From positions 62,001 to 126,000 of the forward strand of contig NZ_JAKGBW010000003.1 of the NCBI RefSeq assembly GCF_021556485.1: a stretch of 64,000 nucleotides of DNA, in the 5' to 3' direction. Below, one piece after another: positions 8,634 through 19,211 of this stretch; the first letter of the stretch is position 1, and each line of letters starts with the position of its first letter. The notes below the pieces were generated by a model. That model was not told the DNA's origin and searched no databases. It saw only the letters and a list, made by a program, of their open reading frames with translations. The stretch comes from Oceanobacillus alkalisoli. GTDB taxonomy: Bacteria; Bacillota; Bacilli; Bacillales; Amphibacillaceae. Made by a program: the position numbers and the translations under genes.

Positions 8634-11216
8634 TCACTTTATCTTTTTTTGGAGGTGATACAATGCATTCATCGCTTCCATCGGTGTCATTTCAAATAAG
8701 TTTAGTTCTTCTAATTCATCAATTACTTGCTTATCTTTTTTGGAAAACTTACTTTCCTTTTCAGGTTCAGGCGATTTTTCTTCTATAAAAAAGGAAAGTT
8801 GGCCAGCTTCCATCTTCTCTGTTACCGGTTCGTAATGAGCACCCTTTTCCAATTCCGTAAGAATCGTTGTCGCCCGCTCAATCAATGCTTCTGGAAGTCC
8901 AGCAAGCTTGGCAACTTGAATTCCGTAACTCTGGTCTGCTGAACCTTCTCTAATCTGATGGAGAAATACAACATTTCCTTCATATTCTTCAGCTCGCACA
9001 TGAATATTCTTTAACTGGGGAAGTGTCTCTTCCATCGCGGTCAGCTCATGATAATGCGTAGAAAATAATGTCTTCGCTTCAATATTATGATGAATGTACT
9101 CTACAATCGCTTGAGCAAGCGCCATTCCATCATATGTACTCGTCCCCCGCCCAATCTCATCGAGCAGGATTAAACTGCGATCGGTCGCTTTGGCGAGCGC
9201 ATGATTTGCTTCAAGCATCTCCACCATAAATGTACTTTGCCCGGAAACAAGGTCATCAGCTGCGCCAATTCTTGTAAATATCTGATCAAAAATAATTAGA
9301 TCGGCTTCATCGCACGGAACAAAACAACCGATTTGCGCCATGATAACCGTCAGTGCCAGCTGCCGCATATACGTACTCTTCCCGGACATGTTCGGACCGG
9401 TAATTAATAGAATACTATTTTCCTTATCCAAATGAACGTCATTCGGAACAAAGGTCCCTTCTGTCATCACTTGCTCTACTACTGGGTGACGGCCATTTTT
9501 AATCGATAACTCTTCTTTAACAAAGCGCGGTCTTGTATAGTTGTTTGCTTCACTAACCGCTGCAAAGGATTGTAGCACATCGATCTGACTAATATGCTCC
9601 GCAAGTTCCTGGAAAAGTGGGATATGACTTTTCATCTTATCCCGAATTTCAACAAATAAATTATGTTCCAGCTCAATACTTTTATCTTCTGCTTCAAGGA
9701 TAATTGTTTCTTTTTCCTTTAATTCTGGTGTGATAAACCGTTCTGCATTCGCTAAAGTTTGCTTTCGCTCATACCGTCCTTTTGGTAAAAGATGCAGATT
9801 CGCTTTCGTAACTTCAATATAATAGCCAAATACTCGGTTATAGCCGATTTTTAGCGATCGGATATTAGTTTTTTCCTTTTCTTTTTGCTCTAATTCAGCA
9901 ATCCATTGTTTGCCATTTCGTGATGCATCCCGGTACTCATCTAGTTGGGCATTATACCCATCTTTAATAATATCCCCTTCTGTAATCGATGCAGGCGGGT
10001 CATTTATAATACTTTGCTCAAGCAGAGCAACTATCTTCTCTGGATAGAAGAGTTCATCCGCTAATTCTTTCATCTCTTCATTTGGGAATTGATAGAGAAT
10101 TTTTTTGATTTCAGGGATATTTTGTAAAGATCGTTTCAACTGAATAAAGTCGCGTGCATTCACATTTCCATAAGCAATTCTTGCGGCCAATCTTTCCATA
10201 TCATAAACGGATTTTAAGGCTTCTCTTAGCATATCCCTTTCCATAAACCCATCGTAAAATGCTTCAACAATATTCAAGCGTCTTTCGATGAGTGTTTGTG
10301 TTAACAATGGCCGCTCCAACCACTTTTTCAATGTACGGGATCCCATCGCCGTGATCGTTTGGTCAAGCACCCATAACAAGCTGCCGTGTTTTCCTTTTTT
10401 GATAATCGTTTCTGTTAATTCAAGATTACGTTTGGAAAACATATCGAGAGATAAATAATTCTTTAACTCGATAACAGTAGCCTGTTGTAAATGGTCGAGC
10501 GAACGTTTCTGAGTCTGCTGAATATAGTTAAGCAACCGGCTAAAGGCAGTCATCAGACGTTCATCATTTAAGTTTTCTGCTAAATCACGATACTCTCCGT
10601 TGAATGTAATCTCATCCTGAAAAGATAAGGTAATCTGTAACTTTTCCTTTAACTGAGCTTGTAAATCCTCTTCCAAGGAAGATGATATAACAATTTCCTT
10701 AATTGGCTGATTATATAATTCATGTAGAACTGCTTCCCAGCCTGCTTCAATAAGCGTTACGCGGTTTTCACCAGTAGATAAGTCATTATAAACGACGACA
10801 TAAGATCCATCATTGAAATGCGAAAGGCTACAGAGATAATTATTCTCTCCTTCTTCAAGCATTGATTGGGACATAACCGTTCCTGGAGTAATAATCTGAA
10901 CGACTTCTCTTTTCACTACGCCTTTTGCTGTTTTCGGGTCTTCTACTTGTTCACAGATTGCTACTTTATAGCCTTTATCAATTAAATTTTTTATATAATT
11001 TTCTGCAGAATGATAAGGAACGCCGCACATCGGTATTCCTTCACTTTCACTTTGCGATCCTCTTTTGGTTAATGTTATTTCGAGTTCTCTTGCCGCTTTT
11101 ATTGCATCATCATAAAATAATTCATAGAAATCACCTAAGCGGTAAAATAAAAATGAATCTTGGTGAGCGGCTTTTATTCTTAAATATTGTTCCATCATTG
11201 GTGTGTTCTTCGCCAT
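8634..11216 (-). CDS. mutS: DNA mismatch repair protein MutS
   Basis: Recognises mispaired bases and starts mismatch repair. With the ATG at 11216 the protein has 860 residues. GGAGG lies 7 nt upstream of that ATG, and an adjacent ATG at 11219 is the alternative. The mismatch-reading Phe-X-Glu motif sits in [11 protein letters not shown] near residue 28. [12 protein letters not shown] follows, with the core and clamp domains, then Walker [11 protein letters not shown] near 612 and Walker [17 protein letters not shown] near 690. QLSFF near 808 resembles a beta-clamp-binding peptide. cotE is transcribed divergently from it. Confidence 0.97.
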   Translation of the reverse strand: MAKNTPMMEQYLRIKAAHQDSFLFYRLGDFYELFYDDAIKAARELEITLTKRGSQSESEGIPMCGVPYHSAENYIKNLIDKGYKVAICEQVEDPKTAKGVVKREVVQIITPGTVMSQSMLEEGENNYLCSLSHFNDGSYVVVYNDLSTGENRVTLIEAGWEAVLHELYNQPIKEIVISSSLEEDLQAQLKEKLQITLSFQDEITFNGEYRDLAENLNDERLMTAFSRLLNYIQQTQKRSLDHLQQATVIELKNYLSLDMFSKRNLELTETIIKKGKHGSLLWVLDQTITAMGSRTLKKWLERPLLTQTLIERRLNIVEAFYDGFMERDMLREALKSVYDMERLAARIAYGNVNARDFIQLKRSLQNIPEIKKILYQFPNEEMKELADELFYPEKIVALLEQSIINDPPASITEGDIIKDGYNAQLDEYRDASRNGKQWIAELEQKEKEKTNIRSLKIGYNRVFGYYIEVTKANLHLLPKGRYERKQTLANAERFITPELKEKETIILEAEDKSIELEHNLFVEIRDKMKSHIPLFQELAEHISQIDVLQSFAAVSEANNYTRPRFVKEELSIKNGRHPVVEQVMTEGTFVPNDVHLDKENSILLITGPNMSGKSTYMRQLALTVIMAQIGCFVPCDEADLIIFDQIFTRIGAADDLVSGQSTFMVEMLEANHALAKATDRSLILLDEIGRGTSTYDGMALAQAIVEYIHHNIEAKTLFSTHYHELTAMEETLPQLKNIHVRAEEYEGNVVFLHQIREGSADQSYGIQVAKLAGLPEALIERATTILTELEKGAHYEPVTEKMEAGQLSFFIEEKSPEPEKESKFSKKDKQVIDELEELNLFEMTPMEAMNALYHLQKKIK

Positions 11217-11331
11217 CATTAATCCTCCAACATATCCGAAATCTTCTCCAGCCATTATAGCATAGATTAATAACTTCACTCTAACCCGCTGACTTTTATT
11301 TCTTATGAACGACTGATAGAAAACCATCGTA

Positions 11332-11395
11332 CTTCTCCAGCTCCGCAGCCCCCCCATACACCTTCGCTTTACCCGGGCACCTGATGATCATCCAG
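11332..11395. repeat. Possible relic of the intergenic hairpin repeat family
   Basis: A GC-rich patch in the 300-bp divergent mutS/cotE gap. CCAGCTCCGCAGCCCCC at about 11337-11353 is the exact reverse complement of a segment at about 52579-52595 beside the polC/rseP fragment. CCGGGCACCTGA downstream resembles the hairpin-1 arm end CCGGGCAACTGA of the full copies. It is too degenerate for certain assignment. Confidence 0.4.
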
Positions 11396-11457
11396 CAGAA
11401 CGGTTTTGATTTAATTCATTTTTAATGCTAGGTTATTATTTAATGATTTTGGAAGTA

Positions 11458-11487
11458 TGCACTTTAGGTGTTTGCCATGCATAAAAT
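11458..11487 (+). promoter_or_regulatory. Candidate mother-cell (sigma-K-like) promoter for cotE
   Basis: A CACT element at 11460-11463 and GCATAAAATG at 11479-11488 are separated by about 15 nt. They resemble the sigma-K pattern AC plus CATA-N3-TA with imperfect matches. In B. subtilis cotE is driven by sigma-E and sigma-K. This is a motif match by eye only. Confidence 0.25.
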
Positions 11488-11518
11488 GACTATGAAAAAA
11501 GAGGAGGTAAATACAGCT

Positions 11519-12094
11519 ATGTCTTTTCTAAAAAAAGATTATAGAGAAATCATCACGAAGGCAGTTATCGGGAAAGGACGTAAGTTTACAAAGGAATCCC
11601 ATACGGTTACTCCCCCTAATCGTCCCTCGAGTATTCTTGGGTGCTGGGTGATTAATCATTTATACCATGCAAAAATGAAATCTACGGACAGTGTAGAAAT
11701 AAATGGCAGCTATGAGATAAATATCTGGTATTCCTTTAATGATAATACGAAGACACAGGTCGTTACAGAAAAGGTAACATATCGGGATATTGTGCCCTTA
11801 TCCATTAAAGATGAAAATTGCCTAAATGATGATTTCGATGTCATTGCTAAAGTGTTGCAGCAGCCAAATTGCCTGGAATGTAAAATTGAGAAGAAAGGGA
11901 ATAAAATTGTTGTTGAGGTGGAAAGAGAATTCATTGTGCAAGTAATCGGCGAAACGAAGCTACTTGTAAAAGTGGATCCGACTTGGGATGCGGAGAAGTT
12001 AGAAGATGAAGACGACGATGAAGTATGGGGTCATGATGTGACGGATGATGAATTAGAAGATGTCCAAACAGATTTCATGCATACTAAAGATTAA
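11519..12094 (+). CDS. cotE: Outer spore coat morphogenetic protein CotE
   Basis: Directs assembly of the outer spore coat in the mother cell. The protein has 191 residues. The conserved YREIITKAVIGKGRKFT segment comes near the start, then SSILGCWVINH, an INIWYS segment and the VIAKVLQQPNCLE motif, and it ends in the usual very acidic tail. The ATG at 11519 follows AGGAGGT by about 10 nt and starts the family sequence; the in-frame ATG at 11468 has no ribosome-binding site. It is the only clear gene on the plus strand. In B. subtilis cotE lies in the same strand and order between ymcA and mutS, so here the gene alone appears inverted. Its 3' end faces ricA across a bidirectional terminator. 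Confidence 0.95.
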   Translation: MSFLKKDYREIITKAVIGKGRKFTKESHTVTPPNRPSSILGCWVINHLYHAKMKSTDSVEINGSYEINIWYSFNDNTKTQVVTEKVTYRDIVPLSIKDENCLNDDFDVIAKVLQQPNCLECKIEKKGNKIVVEVEREFIVQVIGETKLLVKVDPTWDAEKLEDEDDDEVWGHDVTDDELEDVQTDFMHTKD

Positions 12095-12116
12095 GCAATT
12101 TCCCAAGCGGAGAGAT

Positions 12117-12153
12117 AAAAAAACCAAGCAATCTATTTATGCTTGGTTTTTTT
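12117..12153. terminator. Bidirectional terminator between cotE and ricA
   Basis: ACCAAGCA (12123-12130) and TGCTTGGT (12140-12147) form an 8-bp stem, flanked by an A-run on the left and a T-run on the right. It can end cotE on the plus strand and ricA on the minus strand. Confidence 0.85.
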
Positions 12154-12155
12154 AG

Positions 12156-12566
12156 CTATTCCGTTAATGTTGATCCCGTTTTCCCCTCTAGTACATTGCC
12201 GCCTGTTCCTTCAATAATGCGGTTTGTTACTTCCCGGGAAATCGTTGTAGATACAAGTTGTAAGACATCGTTTACTGTCACTTGAAGTTCCTTGAATTCT
12301 GATACGACCGGGATACCGTCCAACTCACTTTGTAAACGATCCAGTTGTTCCTCCACACGAGCTAATGCTTCTTTTTTATCGTAAGCCTGTAGATTCACAG
12401 CCTGTTTTTGTAAAGCTTTAATTTTTGTAATGAGTGTTTGGATTTTTGTACTTGCATTTATTTTAGCTTCCAGTTCTTTAAAACGGTCGATTTCTTCCGT
12501 ATTTGCCAGCATTTCTGCTAGGTTTTTTGCCGCATCAAGTACTTCTTTCCTTGAATATTGTGCCAT
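12156..12566 (-). CDS. ricA: RicA (YmcA), RNase Y specificity and competence/sporulation factor
   Basis: In B. subtilis RicA forms the Y-complex with RicF and RicT, which directs RNase Y to certain operon mRNAs and supports competence, biofilm and sporulation. It is 136 residues long, mostly alpha-helical (Com_YlbF/YmcA family), with a strongly charged helix over about 22-95. It begins 1 bp after the miaB stop, so it is translationally linked to miaB as in B. subtilis. rny, its partner nuclease, is about 3.5 kb upstream in the same orientation. Confidence 0.93.
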   Translation of the reverse strand: MAQYSRKEVLDAAKNLAEMLANTEEIDRFKELEAKINASTKIQTLITKIKALQKQAVNLQAYDKKEALARVEEQLDRLQSELDGIPVVSEFKELQVTVNDVLQLVSTTISREVTNRIIEGTGGNVLEGKTGSTLTE

Positions 12567-12567
12567 G

Positions 12568-14124
12568 TTACTTCACCTCAATTTTACTTTCTGCCATGAT
12601 ACCATCTAAAGACCAGGTTTTTGCTTCGGTAATTTCCACTTCCACAATCTGACCGATTGTTGACCTCGGTCCTTTGAAGTTCACAAGCTTATTTTTCTCT
12701 GTATATCCTGCGAGAATATCAGGATTTTTCTTACTTTCACCCTCAACGAGTACTTTTACTGTTTTTCCTTCATATTTCCTCATTGATTCTGCAGATTGTT
12801 TATTCACAAGTTCATTTAAACGATATAGACGTTGTTTTTTCACATCTTCTGGTACATCATCTTTTTTCCTTGCAGCTGGAGTTCCTTCGCGTGGAGAGTA
12901 GATAAACGTGTATGCAGCTTCAAAACCGACTTCTTCCATCAATGTCATTGTCTCTTCAAACTGTTCATCTGTTTCGTTCGGGAATCCAACAATGATGTCA
13001 GTCGTCAAGGTTACATTTGGAATCGCTTTTTTAATTTTGCGTACAAGCTCCAAATACGCTTCTCGTGTATATTTACGGTTCATTTTCTTCAGTATTTCTG
13101 AACTGCCGGATTGGACCGGTAAATGAATGTGATCGAGCAAGTTGCCGCCCTGGGCTAATACGTCGATTAGATGATCATCAAAATCTCTTGGATGAGATGT
13201 TGTGAACCGGACCCTCGGGATATCGATTTTATGAATGTCATTCATTAAATCGCCAAACGTATAATCCAAGTCATCGAAATCTTTACCGTAGGCGTTCACA
13301 TTTTGACCGAGCAAGGTAACTTCTTTATACCCTTGGGCTACAAGATGCCTCACTTCCTGAATAATATCTTCAGGTCTTCTGCTGCGCTCTTTTCCTCTTG
13401 TCATCGGGACGATACAATACGTACAGAACTTATCACAGCCATACATGATGTTAACCCAGGCCTTGATTTTCCCTTTACGGGCTTTCGGAAGGTTTTCAAT
13501 GATATCGCCTTCGGTAGACCAAACTTCGACGACCATTTCTTTTCCGAACATCGCTTCTTTAATCAAGTGGGGTAATCGGTGAATATTATGTGTTCCAAAG
13601 ATGAGATCAATATGCTGATGTTTCTTTAAAATACGATCAACAACCGATTCTTCTTGAGACATACATCCACACACACCGATAATAAGGTCCGGATTTTCAA
13701 GTTTTAATGGTTTTAAGTGACCAATTTCCCCGAACACTTTATTTTCCGCATTTTCCCGGATGGCACATGTATTTAATAAGATGATATCTGCTTCATTTAC
13801 ATCTTCTGTTGCAGTATAACCCATTTCCATAAATATTCCAGCCATTACTTCTGTATCATGTTCATTCATTTGACAGCCATAGGTGCGAATTAAAAATTTA
13901 CGACCCTCACCCGCCGTTTGCATATCCTCAGGAATGGAAAAATCATATTTAAATTGAACTTCTTCTTTCCTTCTCTTTCTAGCCTTTTTAATGTCAGGGG
14001 TCTGCGGGGTGTAATTGGTATGGAAATACTTTGTGATCATCTCTTCACTGGACGTTTGTTTAATCCGTTCGAAATTGTCTTCTGCATTAATTTGTGCCTG
14101 CTGCTTTCGCTCTTGTTCGTTCAT
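12568..14124 (-). CDS. miaB: tRNA methylthiotransferase MiaB
   Basis: A radical-SAM enzyme that adds a methylthio group to i6A37 of tRNA, the product of MiaA. The protein has 518 residues. It has an N-terminal extension of about 70 residues, then the MTTase domain with cysteines in TYGCQMN, NTCAIRE and GVCGCM. The radical-SAM cluster CDKFCTYC lies near residue 225, and a C-terminal TRAM domain follows. The ATG at 14124 follows AAAGGAG by 7 nt; the longer frame back to 14193 has no such site. ricA is directly downstream. The tdh and kbl genes found upstream in B. subtilis are absent. Confidence 0.96.
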   Translation of the reverse strand: MNEQERKQQAQINAEDNFERIKQTSSEEMITKYFHTNYTPQTPDIKKARKRRKEEVQFKYDFSIPEDMQTAGEGRKFLIRTYGCQMNEHDTEVMAGIFMEMGYTATEDVNEADIILLNTCAIRENAENKVFGEIGHLKPLKLENPDLIIGVCGCMSQEESVVDRILKKHQHIDLIFGTHNIHRLPHLIKEAMFGKEMVVEVWSTEGDIIENLPKARKGKIKAWVNIMYGCDKFCTYCIVPMTRGKERSRRPEDIIQEVRHLVAQGYKEVTLLGQNVNAYGKDFDDLDYTFGDLMNDIHKIDIPRVRFTTSHPRDFDDHLIDVLAQGGNLLDHIHLPVQSGSSEILKKMNRKYTREAYLELVRKIKKAIPNVTLTTDIIVGFPNETDEQFEETMTLMEEVGFEAAYTFIYSPREGTPAARKKDDVPEDVKKQRLYRLNELVNKQSAESMRKYEGKTVKVLVEGESKKNPDILAGYTEKNKLVNFKGPRSTIGQIVEVEITEAKTWSLDGIMAESKIEVK

Positions 14125-14225
14125 CTCGACTCTCCTTTCAATGAGTACTTCTATGTATAAGTTTACAACATAATAAGTATAAGGGTTCTCCATAAATTTA
14201 ACAATATATACTGCGAAACTGCAAA

Positions 14226-14253
14226 TAAAAACCTTCCTTGATTAGAAGGAAGG
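14226..14253 (-). terminator. spoVS terminator
   Basis: An 8-bp perfect stem (CCTTCCTT with AAGGAAGG, 6-nt loop) followed by TTTTTATTT on the minus strand, 19 bp after the spoVS stop. Confidence 0.88.
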
Positions 14254-14271
14254 CGTATGAGTTCTGTTTAA

Positions 14272-14532
14272 TTACCTTGGTTCTACGATTAATTTAATTG
14301 CAGTTCTTTCTTCTTCATCAATTTTGATATCGGTGAATGCCGGTATACAGATGAGATCTACTCCGCTCGGCGCGACGAATCCTCTTGCAATGGCTACAGC
14401 TTTTATTGATTGATTCAATGCTCCTGCACCAATCGCCTGAATTTCTGCAGTTCCTCTTTCACGGAGCACATTTGCGAGGGCCCCTGCTACTGAATTTGGA
14501 TTAGATTTTGATGAAACCTTCAATACTTCCAT
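14272..14532 (-). CDS. spoVS: Stage V sporulation protein S
   Basis: A small conserved Alba-like protein needed for completing spore coat and cortex formation in B. subtilis; it probably binds nucleic acid. It is 86 residues long, full family length, beginning MEVLKVSSKSNPNSVAGA with the typical IGAGALNQ motif near residue 40. GGAGG lies 8 nt before the ATG. It has its own terminator and a 144-bp upstream gap, so it is probably monocistronic. Confidence 0.95.
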   Translation of the reverse strand: MEVLKVSSKSNPNSVAGALANVLRERGTAEIQAIGAGALNQSIKAVAIARGFVAPSGVDLICIPAFTDIKIDEEERTAIKLIVEPR

Positions 14533-14578
14533 TAGTAGTACCTCCCTTACCTCAGTTTTATAGTTCTATTTCTACTAT

Positions 14579-14605
14579 ATTCCTTGAGTTGTAAGCTTAT
14601 TCCCT
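14579..14605 (-). promoter_or_regulatory. Candidate sigma-H-type promoter of spoVS
   Basis: On the minus strand AGGGAAT (14599-14605) and AAGGAAT (14579-14585) are separated by 13 nt. This resembles the sigma-H elements AGGAWWW and GAAT with one mismatch and a slightly long spacer. spoVS is sigma-H dependent in B. subtilis. Weak evidence by eye. Confidence 0.3.
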
Positions 14606-14675
14606 AAACCTGCTATAAGAAGCCGGGAACAACAAACTCGTATTACCTCAGCACAAGGGATGTGATAATTGACAA

Positions 14676-15473
14676 TCATTCAAAGAAGGGATGGTCATCA
14701 TTTATTAAAATTCTTTCGATGTCTTCTGCTTTCCCTGTTTTTGGATTGATGGAAACCAATACTCCATTTAACTGTTTTCTACCCTTTTTTGTAATTTCAA
14801 AACGTACTGGCAAGGATGTTAGAAAACGTTTTAATACAGCTTCCCGTTCTACTCCAAGTATTCCATCATAAGGACCTGTCATGCCAACATCGGTAATATA
14901 AGCGGTACCTTCCGGAAAAATTCTTTCATCTGCTGTTTGTGTGTGTGTATGTGTTCCGACGACGGCACTAACCCTTCCGTCAACATACCAGGCAAACGCC
15001 TGCTTTTCACTCGTCGCCTCCCCGTGGAAGTCAACGAAAATAATGTTCGTCTGCTTTTTCGCTTCTTGAATCAGATTATCTATCGTTGTAAACGGGTCCT
15101 CAATTGCTGGTAAGAAGGTTCTGCCTTGCATGTTGATAATAGCTACCTTTACATCATTTACATTTAAATAAACGATCCCTTTACCTGGGTTATTTTCCGG
15201 AAAGTTTGCTGGGCGGATAAGGTATTTTGCATCATCAATAAAGTCAAAGATTTCTTTTTTATCCCATGTGTGGTTTCCCATTGTAATTGCTTGAGCGCCC
15301 CATTCGAGAAAATCTCGATAAATTGATTCTGTAATTCCTTTACCGGCTGCAGCATTTTCGCCGTTAAGAATCGTAATCGTTGGGCGGTATCTCTCTTTTA
15401 ATCTTGGCAGATATTCCTTAACCATGTCCCGTCCTGGTGAACCAACAACGTCACCAATAAATAAAATTTTCAT
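14676..15473 (-). CDS. ymdB: YmdB, metallophosphoesterase (cyclic-nucleotide phosphodiesterase family)
   Basis: A calcineurin-like phosphoesterase with 2',3'-cyclic nucleotide phosphodiesterase activity reported for the family; in B. subtilis it affects biofilm and late gene expression. The protein has 265 residues. Metal ligands are visible in FIGDVVG near 4, NGENAA near 38, GNHTWD near 66, DFHGEA near 150 and VVGTHTHTQTAD near 175. The ATG at 15473 matches the family N-terminus MKILFIGD; a GTG at 15479 is an alternative. It lies downstream of rny, as in B. subtilis, but a 419-bp hairpin repeat and a terminator now separate them. Confidence 0.95.
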   Translation of the reverse strand: MKILFIGDVVGSPGRDMVKEYLPRLKERYRPTITILNGENAAAGKGITESIYRDFLEWGAQAITMGNHTWDKKEIFDFIDDAKYLIRPANFPENNPGKGIVYLNVNDVKVAIINMQGRTFLPAIEDPFTTIDNLIQEAKKQTNIIFVDFHGEATSEKQAFAWYVDGRVSAVVGTHTHTQTADERIFPEGTAYITDVGMTGPYDGILGVEREAVLKRFLTSLPVRFEITKKGRKQLNGVLVSINPKTGKAEDIERILINDDHPFFE

Positions 15474-15570
15474 CTTCACATCATCCTTCTAATCTAATTC
15501 CTAATTTTTAAAAGTTTGTTCAGCGTTTCCATTTACTGTTCCAAAAGTAGCCAAGAGAAACTATCGATTG

Positions 15571-15989
15571 CTTTCATTCAGCATAAGTGTTCTGCACGTT
15601 CCTAATTTTAGAGCTCTAATCACCGTTCAGTTGCCCGGAAGACGGATGCTTTCCGTGGGCACGGCCTCAGCCTCCTCGGAAGAAGGGCACTTCCTGCGGG
15701 GTCTTCGAACTCGTGCTTTTCCCGCAGGAGTCACCGTCCTCCGGGCAACTGAACTGGTAAGCATTATTATTATGAATGGAAATCATCCCATCTTTCCAAA
15801 AAAAATAAGGTTCCAAATAAGGTTTTAACTCGGAGCAGTTCGATACCTCGAGACTCCTGTGGGAGGACAGGCCTAGGTGAGACCCCACAGGGCTTTAGCC
15901 CGAGGAGGCTCACCAGCCGCCCACGGAAAGCGAGAGGTATCGGGACTGCGGACTGCCAGAAGAAAGTTGTACTTACGCTGAATGAAAAG
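15571..15989 (+). repeat. Two-hairpin intergenic element, copy A (full length)
   Basis: A 419-bp element between ymdB and rny. Its ends are the imperfect terminal repeats CTTTCATTCAGCATAAGTG (15571-15589) and its complement at about 15971-15989. Hairpin 1 spans 15625-15754, with arms CAGTTGCCCGG and CCGGGCAACTG. Hairpin 2 spans 15835-15949, with arms CGATACCTC and GAGGTATCG and an inner stem GGTGAG/CTCACC. No protein-coding frame is conserved between copies. No flanking target-site duplication is seen. The orientation is arbitrarily called plus (hairpin 1 first). Confidence 0.85.
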
Positions 15990-16090
15990 AATTATCAGCT
16001 CAATTTTCTAGGTAGATACTTTTCTTATTTTCAGGGCTGTGAAAGTTGAGTTATTATTTTACCCTGTTGGGATTTTTTAAAACGGCGGCA

Positions 16091-16123
16091 AAAAATAAAA
16101 GCAGTCGGATGACTGCTTTTATT
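16091..16123 (-). terminator. rny terminator
   Basis: A 13-bp perfect stem (AATAAAAGCAGTC with GACTGCTTTTATT, loop of 4) that overlaps the rny stop codon and is followed by a T-rich stretch on the minus strand. Confidence 0.9.
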
Positions 16124-17684
16124 TGGCATATTCAACTGCTCTTGTTTCCCTGATTACTGTTACTTTAATATGACCTGGGTAATTGAGCTCACTTTCAATA
16201 CGATTACGAATTTCTCTCGCTACTCTTAATGATTCAAGATCATCAATTTCATCTGGTTTTACCATTATGCGAATCTCTCGACCAGCCTGAATGGCATAAG
16301 ATTTCTCTACTCCCTCAAAGGATTCAGAAATTTCCTCCAGTTTTTCCAGACGTTTAATGTAGTTCTCAAGTGTCTCGCTTCTTGCACCTGGTCGTGCAGC
16401 GGATAAGGCATCGGCTGCTGCGACTAATACGGATATAATTGAAGTTGGTTCTTCATCACCGTGGTGAGAAGCAATCGCATTAATGACGACTTCGTGCTCT
16501 TTATATTTCATCGCAAGTTCTTTTCCAATTTCTACGTGACTACCTTCTACTTCATGGTCAATCGCTTTTCCGATATCATGAAGTAAACCAGCTCTTCTTG
16601 CTAATATTACATCTTCACCTAGTTCTGCAGCAAGCAAACCAGATAAGTAAGCAACTTCTGCCGAATGTTTTAATACATTTTGACCATAGCTTGTACGATA
16701 TTTTAGACGACCAAGTATTTTTACAAGATCCGGGTGCAGTCCATGCACACCAACCTCAAATGTCGTTTCTTCACCGACTTCACGAATATATTCATCAACT
16801 TCACGTCTTGCTTTATCTACCATTTCTTCAATACGCGCCGGATGGATTCTTCCATCTTGGACAAGTTTTTCCAATGCGATACGAGCAATTTCCCGGCGTA
16901 TTGGATCAAATCCAGATAGGATAACGGCTTCTGGCGTGTCATCGATAATAAGATCAATACCAGTCAACGTTTCTAATGTTCGTATATTTCGTCCTTCTCG
17001 ACCAATGATGCGACCTTTCATCTCATCATTAGGAAGGGTGACGACAGATACAGTTGTCTCTGCAACATGGTCTGCAGCACAGCGTTGTAGTGCTAACGAG
17101 AGAATGCTTTTCGCTTTTTTATCAGCTTCTTCTTTCGCTTGATTCTCCGTTTCTTTAATCATGATAGCCGCTTCATGCTTCACTTCTTTTTCAATTCGTT
17201 CTAAAATAATTTGTTTTGCCTGGTCCGTTGTATAGCCTGAAATGCGTTCAAGCTCAGCTTGCTGCTCCTCTTTCATAGCTTGCACTTTGTTTTCCATTTC
17301 TTCAGTTTGCTGTTGTCTCTCTGTTAAAGCTTCTTCCCGCTTCTCCAGTGATAATTCACGGTTATCTAGAGAGACACTTTTTTGATCAAGAATATCTTCT
17401 TTTTGCGTCAAACGATTTTCTTGTTTCTGGAGTTCAGCACGGCGTTCACGCAGCTCATCCTCTGCTTGCTGACGAATTTTATGGTTCTCATCTCTTGCTT
17501 CAAGGAGTGCTTCCTTTTTAGCTGCCTCTGCGTTCCGGTGGGCCTCTTCGACTATTTGTTTTGCCAAGTCTTCCGCACTGGAAATCTTTGCTTCAGCAAT
17601 CGACTTACGAATCAGATAACCAACAAACAGACCTATGATAAGGATGAATACTAGCAAAAGGGAGATGATCAAAGGGTGGTCCAT
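16119..17684 (-). CDS. rny: Ribonuclease Y
   Basis: A membrane-anchored endoribonuclease that starts bulk mRNA decay in Firmicutes. With the ATG at 17684 the protein has 521 residues; AGGAGG lies 8 nt upstream, whereas the GTG at 17693 overlaps that site. An N-terminal membrane helix (about 4-25) is followed by a long charged coiled coil (about 30-190), a KH domain with [12 protein letters not shown] near 220, and an HD domain with [10 protein letters not shown] near 365. Both its 5' promoter and 3' terminator are clear, so it is probably transcribed alone. ricA, encoding its specificity factor, is in the same region. Confidence 0.97.
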   Translation of the reverse strand: MDHPLIISLLLVFILIIGLFVGYLIRKSIAEAKISSAEDLAKQIVEEAHRNAEAAKKEALLEARDENHKIRQQAEDELRERRAELQKQENRLTQKEDILDQKSVSLDNRELSLEKREEALTERQQQTEEMENKVQAMKEEQQAELERISGYTTDQAKQIILERIEKEVKHEAAIMIKETENQAKEEADKKAKSILSLALQRCAADHVAETTVSVVTLPNDEMKGRIIGREGRNIRTLETLTGIDLIIDDTPEAVILSGFDPIRREIARIALEKLVQDGRIHPARIEEMVDKARREVDEYIREVGEETTFEVGVHGLHPDLVKILGRLKYRTSYGQNVLKHSAEVAYLSGLLAAELGEDVILARRAGLLHDIGKAIDHEVEGSHVEIGKELAMKYKEHEVVINAIASHHGDEEPTSIISVLVAAADALSAARPGARSETLENYIKRLEKLEEISESFEGVEKSYAIQAGREIRIMVKPDEIDDLESLRVAREIRNRIESELNYPGHIKVTVIRETRAVEYAK

Positions 17685-17787
17685 ATTTTTCACCTCCTAT
17701 TGCTATAAAGTTGTTGTACAATTCATTATCTTCGTCATGTACTCATTATCAATACAAGGATTAATAATTACCGTATAATTGAATAAA

Positions 17788-17815
17788 ATTATACAATGTT
17801 AATTTTAATTGTCAA
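17788..17815 (-). promoter_or_regulatory. Sigma-A promoter of rny
   Basis: On the minus strand a perfect -35 TTGACA (17810-17815) and a perfect -10 TATAAT (17788-17793) are separated by 16 bp, about 100 bp upstream of the rny start. Confidence 0.8.
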
Positions 17816-17939
17816 TTTACTTATTGTCAAGGAAACTTCAGAACTATTTCAGAAGTATTTCAAGTAAAAGTCATATTGTAAGAAAGCAAGTACAAGTTTC
17901 GCTTCCCATCGTCTCATATCTAGGATCAAAAGTTCAAAT

Positions 17940-17980
17940 AAAAAAGCTGCCCTTCGATAAAAACCGAATAGACAGCTTCG
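17940..17980 (-). terminator. recA terminator
   Basis: AAGCTGTC and GGCAGCTT arms with an additional TTCG/CGAA pairing form an imperfect stem just after the recA stop, followed by TTTTTTATT on the minus strand. Confidence 0.82.
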
Positions 17981-17982
17981 TA

Positions 17983-19038
<1,056 letters not shown>

Positions 19039-19068
19039 TGAAAATACCTCCTCAAATTATCTATCTCT

Positions 19069-19119
19069 ATCATACGCTTTTTTTTCCTGTTTGACAAGCA
19101 AAAAACGAATAGATGTTCG
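19069..19119 (-). promoter_or_regulatory. recA promoter with LexA (DinR) box
   Basis: On the minus strand -35 TTGTCA (19092-19097) and -10 TATGAT (19069-19074) are separated by 17 bp. Just upstream is CGAACATCTATTCG (19106-19119), which matches the Bacillus LexA/DinR box CGAAC-N4-GTTCG with one mismatch. This predicts SOS induction. Confidence 0.82.
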
Positions 19120-19211
19120 ATAATTATCACACCCGTTCGACCTGTCTTTTCTTAATTTTCAAGTAAATATGGAGGCTGGTTTTTCAAAACGTAGCATGAT
19201 TTTAGTGCAAT

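Noticed and set aside
15568-15828. Open frame of 86 codons across hairpin 1 of copy A, and a similar 60-codon frame in copy C
   Set aside because: The frames are not in the same register in the different copies, and variation between copies follows stem pairing, not codons.
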